A stretch of 64,000 nucleotides of DNA from Palsa-883 sp963826975 (lineage in GTDB: Bacteria; Pseudomonadota; Alphaproteobacteria; Acetobacterales; Acetobacteraceae). Within the stretch, counting starts at the first letter, position 1. Each line of letters starts with the position of its first letter. The position numbers were made by a program, and so were the translations under genes. The stretch is from positions 62,001 through 126,000 of the forward strand of contig CAWGZJ010000028.1 of the NCBI GenBank assembly GCA_963826975.1, read 5' to 3'. Below are positions 1 to 6,601 of the stretch, one piece after another. A model generated the notes under the pieces. The model worked only from the letters and a program-made list of their open reading frames with translations. It made no database searches and was not told the DNA's origin.

Positions 1-1
1 C

Positions 2-301
2 ATCGCGCGGGCACTGGCGATGGACCCGAAGCTGATGCTGTTCGACGAGATCACCTCGGCGCTGGATCCCGAGCTGGTAGGCGAGGTGTTGGCTGCCATG
101 CAGCAACTGGCCCGCGACGGAATGACGATGGTTGTGGTAACGCATGAAATGAGTTTCGCCCGCGATGTCGCGGACCGGATCGTGTTCATGGAAGGCGGCG
201 TGATCGTCGAGGAAGGCAAGCCAGACCAGATGTTCGCAGCACCTCGGACCGAACGGGTGCGGCAATTCCTGAAACGCTACAATGACCGGTATCGCATCTG
301 A
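2..301 (+). CDS. Polar amino-acid ABC transporter ATP-binding protein, C-terminal part
   Basis: Only the last ~99 residues are in the window; the reading frame is open from base 2. It carries the Walker B segment LMLFDEITSALDPE and the H-loop VVVTHEMSFARDVADRI, followed by the tail GGVIVEEGKP...F, which is characteristic of the GlnQ/HisP class of polar amino-acid importers. In such systems this cytoplasmic ATPase powers a two-subunit inner-membrane permease. It sits upstream of an amino-acid-like catabolic cluster on the same strand, but a large hairpin lies between them, so it may be the end of a separate transporter operon. The call is secure; the substrate cannot be told. Confidence 0.93.
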   Translation: MARALAMDPKLMLFDEITSALDPELVGEVLAAMQQLARDGMTMVVVTHEMSFARDVADRIVFMEGGVIVEEGKPDQMFAAPRTERVRQFLKRYNDRYRI

Positions 302-327
302 TGGTGGAGCAGAGAAGCGAAAAGACT

Positions 328-388
328 CTCCCCCTCCCCTTGAGGGCTTGGTCCGCTTCGCGGCCCAAGCCCTCAAGGGGAGGGGGAG
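328..388. repeat. 24-bp perfect inverted repeat (REP-like hairpin)
   Basis: Bases 328-351 are the exact reverse complement of 365-388, separated by a 13-base loop (352-364). The arms are C/T-rich on one side (CTCCCCCTCCCC start) and G/A-rich on the other. It lies between the ABC ATPase and the aminotransferase gene. There is no T-run after it, so it is more likely a REP-type palindrome or mRNA-stabilising hairpin than an intrinsic terminator. A related C/G-rich palindrome occurs at 6529-6565. Confidence 0.85.
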
Positions 389-460
389 GACGTAGCCTAC
401 AACCAGAGCTATACTCACCGCCTCTAACCACCAAAACCGACCCTTGGGGGACCCTGACCA

Positions 461-1843
461 ATGTCCACGACCACGCTGCCGAACGCCACGATCCTGTCCA
501 CCTATGAAGCGATGACCCCAGGGTCCGCCAGGCTCGCGGAAACCGCGCGCACCGTGATGCCCAGCGGCCTCGCGCATGACAGCCGCAACTTCGACCCTTA
601 CCCGATCTACGTCGCCCGCGCCGCCGGCCCGCTGAAATGGGACGTCGACGGCAACCGCTACGTCGACTACTTCGGCGGCCACGGCGCGCTGATCCTCGGC
701 CACAACCACCCCAAGGTGATGGAGGCGGTGCACGCCGCGCTCGATCGCGGCACCCATTTCGGCGCCTGCCACGAGCTGGAGGTCCGCTGGGCCGAGCTGG
801 TCTGCCAGATGGTGCCGTCCGCCGAATGCGTGCGCTTCACCTCCTCCGGCACCGAAGCCACGCTGATGGCGCTGCGCCTGGCCCGCGCCTACACCGGACG
901 CACCAAGCTGCTGCGCTTCCGCGGCCATTTCCACGGCTGGCACGACCATATGACCAGCGGCCACCACAATCATTTCGACGGCGCCGCCTCGATCGGCGTG
1001 TTGGGCGGGATCGCGGACAACGTTCTGCTGTGTGATCCGAACGACACCGAAGAGCTGACCAAGCTGTTCGAGCAGCACCGCGACATCGCCGCGGTGATCC
1101 TGGAACCGACCGGCGCGCATTTCGGCCGCATGCCGATGCTGCCGGAGTTCCTGCGAACCCTGCGCACACTGACCAAGGACGCTGGCACCATCCTGATCTT
1201 CGACGAGGTCGTCACCGGCTTCCGCTGCTCCCCGGGTGGCGCGCAGCAGGCGCTGGGCATCACGCCGGACATGACCACGCTGGCGAAGATTCTTGCTGGT
1301 GGCCTGCCGGGTGGCGCGGTGTGCGGCCGCCGCGACATCCTCGACCTGCTTGACTTCAAGCGCACCAAGGCGAAGGGGATCGAGAAGATCGCGCATCCCG
1401 GCACGTTCAACGCCAACCCCGTCTCCGCTGCCGCCGGGATCGCCACGCTGGAGATCCTGTCCAGCACCGACGCCAACGCCAAGGCCAACGCCTATGGCGA
1501 AACGATCCGCAAGCGGATGAACGAGGTGTTGGAGGAGGAAAAACTGAAATGGGCCGTGCACGGCTCCTATTCCGGTTTTCACGTATTCACCAATCCGGAC
1601 AATGCCGACATCACGCCCAGCACGTTCGATGCGGTTGCGTTCATCCCGACCATGATCGGCAACAAGCGTGGCGAGGCGATCGCGTCCGCGTTGCGCATGG
1701 GCATGCTGGTCAACGGGGTGGATGTGAATTCCGGCCCCTCGGGCACCATCTCGGCCACCCACGGCGATGACGAGATGAACGTGACGGTTGATGCCTTCCG
1801 CACCACGCTGCGCGCGCTGCGCCGCGAAGGGGCCCTGTCGTAA
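461..1843 (+). CDS. Class III PLP-dependent aminotransferase / racemase-like enzyme
   Basis: A 460-residue protein of the class III aminotransferase family, the group of glutamate-1-semialdehyde 2,1-aminomutase and several amino-acid racemases. It shows the substrate/PLP region SSGTEATLMALRLARA, the Asp-containing IFDEVVTGFR motif that binds the pyridine nitrogen, and the Schiff-base lysine in TLAKILAGG (about residue 276). It is unlikely to be the haem-pathway HemL because it sits among binding-protein and PLP-lyase genes rather than biosynthetic genes. Family members transaminate, isomerise or racemise amino acids; which of these applies here is open. It is followed after 42 bases by a periplasmic amino-acid-type binding protein, suggesting one operon. 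Confidence 0.88.
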   Translation: MSTTTLPNATILSTYEAMTPGSARLAETARTVMPSGLAHDSRNFDPYPIYVARAAGPLKWDVDGNRYVDYFGGHGALILGHNHPKVMEAVHAALDRGTHFGACHELEVRWAELVCQMVPSAECVRFTSSGTEATLMALRLARAYTGRTKLLRFRGHFHGWHDHMTSGHHNHFDGAASIGVLGGIADNVLLCDPNDTEELTKLFEQHRDIAAVILEPTGAHFGRMPMLPEFLRTLRTLTKDAGTILIFDEVVTGFRCSPGGAQQALGITPDMTTLAKILAGGLPGGAVCGRRDILDLLDFKRTKAKGIEKIAHPGTFNANPVSAAAGIATLEILSSTDANAKANAYGETIRKRMNEVLEEEKLKWAVHGSYSGFHVFTNPDNADITPSTFDAVAFIPTMIGNKRGEAIASALRMGMLVNGVDVNSGPSGTISATHGDDEMNVTVDAFRTTLRALRREGALS

Positions 1844-1885
1844 CAAGGGCCAGACGTCCACAACAACACTCTGGGGAGAGACGCA

Positions 1886-3148
1886 ATGAACTCCATCGGT
1901 CGCCGTTCGACATTTCGCCTGCTGGCGGGATCGGCTCTGGCTGGGTCTGCTCTGGCCGGAGTCGCCGGACAACATGCCGCGCGGGCGGCCGAGAAATCGG
2001 TCACCGTCGGCATCGACCTTTCCTTGACCGGCGCGGACGCGGAAACCGCCGTGCTGATCAAGAACGGTTTCATGCTGGCAATCGACGAGGCGAACGCCAA
2101 AGGCGGGCCGGCGGGCTACCATATCAACGTCCTGCTGCTGGATGACGGCACCGCGACCGCCGGTCAGTACGATCCCGCGCAGGCCGCGGTGAACGTGCGC
2201 AAAATGGTCGCCGACGCCACCTGCGTCGCGGCGCTGGGGCCAATGAGCAGCACGCCCGGCAAGGCGATGTCGCCGATCCTCAGCCAGGGCGGTCTCGCCA
2301 CTATCACGCCGACCTCGACCAACCCGGACATCACCGATCCGAAATTCGCCGGGCTGTACCGGCCGGCGGGCAAGGCGGTCTACTTCCGCACCGTGACCAC
2401 CGACGCCTATCAGGGGCCGAACCTGGCGAACTACTTCGCTGACGTGCACAAAGTGAAGACGATGTACGGGCTGGACGACAGCGGCGCCTATGGCATCGGC
2501 ATCTCCACCGCGTTCGAGAAGCAGGCGGCGAAGAAGGGCATCACCGTCATGGGCCATGACCGGCTCGATCCGAAGGCGGCGGACTACACAACGGCGCTCA
2601 CCAAGATCAAAAGCCTCAACCCGCAACTGCTGTATTACGGGGGTGACGCGCAGGCCGGAGTGAAGGTGGTCAAGCAGTCCTACGACATCATACCGAACAT
2701 GCTGAAGGCCGGCGGCGACGGCATGTATGGCCCGTCGATCCTGTCGGGTGCCGGCTTCCCGTCGTCGAACGGCTGGTACGCCACCGTCGCCAGTCCGCAC
2801 ATGATGGATGCGGCCGACCTGCAGCCATGGGTGAAACGTTTCGTCGCCAAGTTCTCGTCGCAGCCGTCGGACTACTCCATCACCGCCTATGATGCCGCGC
2901 TGGTGGTGCTGGACTCGATCGACCGGGTGGCGAAAACCGGCAAGCCGGTCACCCGCGCCGCGGTGCGTGACGCGATCCAGGCAAGCAAAGTGAAGACGCT
3001 GCAAGGGGAGGTGTCGTTCGACGCCAACGGCGACCTGACCAACCGGATCGTCAGCATCTTCCAGGTGCAGTACAATTCGAAATTCCCGAACGACGACATC
3101 GTGCATCAATACAAGTATATCGGCGCCGCGCCGCAAGACACCGTCTGA
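1886..3148 (+). CDS. Branched-chain-amino-acid-type ABC transporter substrate-binding protein
   Basis: A 420-residue periplasmic binding protein of the Leu/Ile/Val-BP type (Peripla_BP_6, type I fold). The N-terminus contains a Tat-like signal (GRRSTFRLLAG followed by an Ala/Gly/Leu-rich stretch) with probable cleavage near AARA-AEK. The mature start VTVGIDLSLTGADAETA is typical of the family. A GGAGAG ribosome-binding site lies just before the ATG. No permease or ATPase of the LivHMGF kind is adjacent, so it must borrow membrane subunits encoded elsewhere. Its position between two PLP enzymes suggests it captures the amino acid or amino-acid derivative they process. Confidence 0.9.
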   Translation: MNSIGRRSTFRLLAGSALAGSALAGVAGQHAARAAEKSVTVGIDLSLTGADAETAVLIKNGFMLAIDEANAKGGPAGYHINVLLLDDGTATAGQYDPAQAAVNVRKMVADATCVAALGPMSSTPGKAMSPILSQGGLATITPTSTNPDITDPKFAGLYRPAGKAVYFRTVTTDAYQGPNLANYFADVHKVKTMYGLDDSGAYGIGISTAFEKQAAKKGITVMGHDRLDPKAADYTTALTKIKSLNPQLLYYGGDAQAGVKVVKQSYDIIPNMLKAGGDGMYGPSILSGAGFPSSNGWYATVASPHMMDAADLQPWVKRFVAKFSSQPSDYSITAYDAALVVLDSIDRVAKTGKPVTRAAVRDAIQASKVKTLQGEVSFDANGDLTNRIVSIFQVQYNSKFPNDDIVHQYKYIGAAPQDTV

Positions 3149-3157
3149 TTTCTGACT

Positions 3158-3195
3158 ACCGCGGAGCGACCGGCCTTGGCCGGCCGCGCCGCGGT
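3158..3195. repeat. Nested hairpin between binding protein and SelA-like gene
   Basis: ACCGCGG (3158-3164) pairs with CCGCGGT (3189-3195), and inside it CCGGCC (3170-3175) pairs with GGCCGG (3178-3183) around a two-base loop. It lies 10 bases after the binding-protein stop codon. Hairpins here commonly protect binding-protein mRNA or reduce read-through in transport operons; no T-run follows, so full termination is not indicated. Confidence 0.6.
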
Positions 3196-3236
3196 GGTGC
3201 TCGATAGACGCAGTGCGTAACGAAGGAACCTGAATC

Positions 3237-4739
3237 ATGAATGACGTTTCGGCGGCGACCCGCAACACCAACCCCTATCTGGCGCTCGGCGTCCGCCCGT
3301 TCATCAACTGCGCCAGCGTGCGCACCGCGCACAGCGGCAGCCTGATGCTGCCCGAGGTCCGAGCAGCGGTCGCACAGGCCTCACGCCAGTTCGTCAGCCT
3401 GGACGAGCTAATGGAAGGCGCCAGCCGGCGCATCGCCGAACTCACCGGCGCGGAATGGGGCATCGTCACCTGCGGCAGCGCCGCCGCGCTGACGCTGGCC
3501 ACCACCGCCTGCGTTGCCGGCAACGATCCGGTGAAGATGCTGCGCCTGCCATTCACCGATGGCTGGGTCAACCGCGTCATCATGATGAAGAACCAGCGCT
3601 TCGCCTATGACCAGGCGATCCGCATGGTGGGCACGCAGATCGTCGAGATCGAAACTGTTGCCGATCTGGATGCTGCGTTGATCGAGCCAGTCGCGATGAT
3701 CGCGGTGCTCGGCAACCAGGATCTGACGTCCAAGGTCCGGCTGGAGGACTTCGTCCAGCGCGCCAGGCCGCGCGGCATACCGGTGCTGGTCGATGCGGCC
3801 TCGGAACATATCGAAAGGCCCAGTCCTCATCTGGTGCGCGGCGCCGATATGGTAATCTACAGCGGCGGCAAATTCCTGCGCGGACCGCAGACCAGCGGAC
3901 TGCTGCTCGGCCGCAAGGATTTGATTCAGGCGGCCTGGTGCAATGCCTCGCCGCACCAGGCGTTCGCGCGCGGCATGAAGGTGTCGAAGGAAGACGTGAT
4001 CGGCGTGCTGGCCGCGCTGGAAGTCTGGTTCGAACACCGTGACCCCGCCGTGGAACTGGCCCGCTGGAACGCCGACCTTGCAACGATGACGGCGCGGCTG
4101 GCGGATTTGCCAGGCGTCAGCACGGAGGTCGTCGCCCCGTACGACGTGGTGCGCGTGCCGCGGCTGATCGTGCGCTGGGATGCGGCGAAGTATGGCCTGG
4201 ACGGCGAGGCGCTGCGCCTGCGCGTGCTGAACGGCGACCCGCGGGTGATGCTGGACGACATGGCGATCACGGCGAACTCGGTCGAGGTCGATCCGTTTGG
4301 ATTGCAACCGGGTGAGGCCGATCAGGTCGGCCGCGCCCTTGCCACCGCGCTGTCCGCGCCGGCCGTCGCGAAGCCCGCACCCGTGCCGCCGAAGATCGAC
4401 GTCTCCGGTGCCTGGGATGTCCACGTGTCCTTCCTGCACGGCGAGCGTTCGCATCGACTGACGTTGCAGCAGCAGGGCGGCGCGATCAGCGGCAGCCAGA
4501 GTTCGCAGCAGTTCGACGGGCCGGTGACCGGCAGCCTGGACGCCGACGGCATCCATCTGATCTTCCGCACCCGGTATGAAGGCGCGACCATCTCCTACAA
4601 GCTGGATGGCGCCGTGGCGGATGGCCGGATGCAGGGCAGCGTCGCGCTGGGCAGCGTCAGCGACCACCATCAGGGTCCGATCAACATGACCCAGTTCGGC
4701 ACCGGACAGTTCCAGGCGGTGCGCGCGGGAGGCGCATGA
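3237..4739 (+). CDS. SelA/DgaE-like PLP-dependent enzyme with C-terminal beta domain
   Basis: A 500-residue protein. The first ~370 residues match the L-seryl-tRNA(Sec) selenium transferase-like fold-type I group, which also contains D-glucosaminate-6-phosphate ammonia-lyase and related catabolic lyases: GVRPFINCASVRTAHSG near the N-terminus, LTGAEWGIVTCGSAAALTLA for cofactor-phosphate binding, and MVIYSGGKFLRGPQTSG with the PLP lysine at residue 212. Residues ~385-495 form a separate beta-rich domain with HRLTLQQQGG and SGSQSS that resembles small lipid/ligand-binding barrels. The stop overlaps the next ATG, so it is translationally coupled to the DUF1445 gene. A true selenocysteine role is unlikely: no SelB or tRNA-Sec gene is nearby. 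Confidence 0.82.
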   Translation: MNDVSAATRNTNPYLALGVRPFINCASVRTAHSGSLMLPEVRAAVAQASRQFVSLDELMEGASRRIAELTGAEWGIVTCGSAAALTLATTACVAGNDPVKMLRLPFTDGWVNRVIMMKNQRFAYDQAIRMVGTQIVEIETVADLDAALIEPVAMIAVLGNQDLTSKVRLEDFVQRARPRGIPVLVDAASEHIERPSPHLVRGADMVIYSGGKFLRGPQTSGLLLGRKDLIQAAWCNASPHQAFARGMKVSKEDVIGVLAALEVWFEHRDPAVELARWNADLATMTARLADLPGVSTEVVAPYDVVRVPRLIVRWDAAKYGLDGEALRLRVLNGDPRVMLDDMAITANSVEVDPFGLQPGEADQVGRALATALSAPAVAKPAPVPPKIDVSGAWDVHVSFLHGERSHRLTLQQQGGAISGSQSSQQFDGPVTGSLDADGIHLIFRTRYEGATISYKLDGAVADGRMQGSVALGSVSDHHQGPINMTQFGTGQFQAVRAGGA

Positions 4740-5539
4740 TGGACGGGTTCGTCGCGATCGGCGCCAGCAGCGGCCGCGCCGAGCGACTGCGCATGCGGCA
4801 GGGGCTGTTCACCGGCCCCACTTCGGGCTTGGCGCCAGGCAACGTGCAGGCGAATCTCGTGATCCTGCCAAAGGATCTGGCGAACGACTTCCTGCGGTTC
4901 GCGCAGGCCAATCCGCGCCCCTGCCCGGTGCTGGGGGTGACCGAGGTCGGCGATCCACGCTTGCCGGCGCTTGGCGAGGACCTCGATCTGCGCACCGATC
5001 TGCCGCGCTACCGCGTCTGGCGTCATGGTGAGCTGATCGAGGAACCGACCGACATCAGCCCTCTCTGGCGCGACGATATGGTGGGCTTCGCCATCGGCTG
5101 CTCCTTCTCATTTGAAGAAGCGCTGATCGAGGACGGCATCGAAGTGCGTCATATCGCCTGCGGCACCAACGTGCCGATGTATCGCACCAATGTGGACTGC
5201 GTACCGGCCGGCGTGTTCCACGGCAAGCTGGTCGTGTCGATGCGGCCGATGAAGCCCGCTGATGCGATCCGCGCGGTGCAGATCACCTCGCGCTTTCCCT
5301 CGGTGCACGGCGCGCCGGTGCATATCGGCCTGCCGGAGCTGATCGGCATCAAGAACATTGCCAAGCCGGATTATGGTGACGCGGTGCCGGTGGGCGCGGA
5401 CGAACTTCCGGTGTTCTGGGCCTGTGGTGTGACGCCCCAATCGGTGATCGCGTCGGTGAAGCCCGAATTCTGCATTACCCACGCGCCAGGCAGCATGCTG
5501 ATCACCGATCTGCGCAACACCAAACTCGCCGCGCTGTAG
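4736..5539 (+). CDS. DUF1445 family protein, N-terminal half of D-glutamate cyclase type
   Basis: A 267-residue protein of the DUF1445 / YcsI family (putative hydro-lyase). Typical stretches are QGLFTGPTSGLAPGNVQANL, FALRF-like FLRFAQANPRPCPVLGVTE, VGFAIGCSFSFEEAL, and MRPMKPADAIRAVQITSRFP. In vertebrate mitochondrial D-glutamate cyclase (DGLUCY, D-glutamate to 5-oxo-D-proline) a DUF1445 domain is fused to a DUF4392 domain; here DUF4392 is the next gene, 27 bases downstream. The ATG overlaps the stop of the SelA-like gene. Alone, bacterial DUF1445 proteins have no firmly established activity, so the D-glutamate link is inferred from gene adjacency and the eukaryotic fusion. Confidence 0.86.
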   Translation: MMDGFVAIGASSGRAERLRMRQGLFTGPTSGLAPGNVQANLVILPKDLANDFLRFAQANPRPCPVLGVTEVGDPRLPALGEDLDLRTDLPRYRVWRHGELIEEPTDISPLWRDDMVGFAIGCSFSFEEALIEDGIEVRHIACGTNVPMYRTNVDCVPAGVFHGKLVVSMRPMKPADAIRAVQITSRFPSVHGAPVHIGLPELIGIKNIAKPDYGDAVPVGADELPVFWACGVTPQSVIASVKPEFCITHAPGSMLITDLRNTKLAAL

Positions 5540-5566
5540 ACGTCGGACCGCGCGCCGGACAACAAG

Positions 5567-6523
5567 ATGGGGGACCGGCTGGCGCTGATCGATGCGATCG
5601 AGGCGGTCATCCAGCAGGATGTCGGACGCAACATCACACCACTGTTTAGTGCCGCGCGAGGGGGATTGCGCAGCGCCGTGGCAGCATTGGCCGAGGTGGG
5701 CGGCGCGGTCGGGGACGGATCGACCGACGGGGGAGGCGGAACGATCGGGCTGATCACCGGGTTCTATGTGCCCGGCGGCAGCCCACCGGCCGCGGAAACC
5801 GACGGGCCGGTCGGTATGGCACTGTTGGCGCACGGGTTGCGTCGCGTTGGAATGTCGTGCCGGGTATGCACCGACGAACTTTGCGCCCCGGCGTGTCGTG
5901 CCGCGCTATCGGGGATAGCGGACATACCGGGTACGATGGGTAATGTTCCGGTCGACGTCGTACCGCTCGACGGATCGCTCGACAATGTCATCGCGACCTG
6001 GCGTGCGGATGGCGTGCGGCTCGTCGTGGCGATCGAACGCTGCGGCCGAACCGCCGACGGCACCGCGCGCAACATGCGCGGCGACGACATCGGCGTCCAT
6101 ACGACGTTGCTGGACGATCTGTTCCTGGCCGGCCCGTGGGACACGATTGCGATCGGTGATGGCGGCAACGAGATCGGCATGGGCGCGCTGCCGCGATCGC
6201 TCATCGGCGCGCACATCGCACACGGCGAGGCAATCGCCTGTGTCACGCCGGCGACGCATCTGATCGTTGCCGGGGTTTCGCACTGGGGCGCCTACGCACT
6301 GCTCGGCGGCCTGGCCGTTGCGCGATCGGTTTGGCGCCCGGCATTGCTCGCTTGTCTCGATCCCGAATTGGATCGACATATTCTCGAGGTCACTATCCGC
6401 GATGGGCCAGCAGTGGACGGGGTAACCCGGCAGCAGACGCAGACGATCGACAGCCTGGACTACGCGGCGCACCATCGGGTGCTGGACGCGATTCGGAAGC
6501 TGGTGCGCGAGGTAGAAGCATAA
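5567..6523 (+). CDS. DUF4392 protein, C-terminal half of D-glutamate cyclase type
   Basis: A 318-residue protein matching the DUF4392 catalytic part of D-glutamate cyclase. Diagnostic segments are DVGRNITPLFSAARGGL, GLITGFYVPGG, AIERCGRTADGTARNMRG and IAIGDGGNEIGMGAL; the last glycine/acid-rich motif is the most conserved of the family. It follows the DUF1445 gene directly, reproducing as two genes the domain order of the fused eukaryotic enzyme. The expected reaction is interconversion of D-glutamate and 5-oxo-D-proline in the cytoplasm, but substrate preference in bacteria may differ. The PLP enzymes and binding protein upstream suggest a pathway around a D-amino acid. Confidence 0.84.
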   Translation: MGDRLALIDAIEAVIQQDVGRNITPLFSAARGGLRSAVAALAEVGGAVGDGSTDGGGGTIGLITGFYVPGGSPPAAETDGPVGMALLAHGLRRVGMSCRVCTDELCAPACRAALSGIADIPGTMGNVPVDVVPLDGSLDNVIATWRADGVRLVVAIERCGRTADGTARNMRGDDIGVHTTLLDDLFLAGPWDTIAIGDGGNEIGMGALPRSLIGAHIAHGEAIACVTPATHLIVAGVSHWGAYALLGGLAVARSVWRPALLACLDPELDRHILEVTIRDGPAVDGVTRQQTQTIDSLDYAAHHRVLDAIRKLVREVEA

Positions 6524-6528
6524 TGTCC

Positions 6529-6565
6529 TCCCCCTCCCCCTGAGGGAGGGGGTTGGGGGGAGGGG
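6529..6565. repeat. C/G-rich REP-like palindrome
   Basis: CCCCTCCCCC (6531-6540) can pair with GGGGGAGGGG (6556-6565), with an alternative inner pairing around TGAG. It starts directly after the DUF4392 stop codon. It resembles the intergenic palindrome at 328-388 in base composition and placement. Confidence 0.6.
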
Positions 6566-6601
6566 TTCGGCGCGCGAGAAGCTGGGTGCGGAGAATAAAG
6601 C

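Noticed and set aside
461..1843. Calling the class III enzyme HemL (haem synthesis)
   Set aside because: No haem genes nearby; the context is binding protein and catabolic PLP enzymes, so the general family name is safer.
3408..4670. A 420-codon minus-strand frame inside the SelA-like gene
   Set aside because: Antisense shadow; Arg/His/Gln-rich content typical of reverse GC-rich codons.
3237..4739. True selenocysteine synthase (selA)
   Set aside because: No selB, selD or tRNA-Sec is present, and the extra C-terminal domain and neighbours fit a catabolic lyase better.
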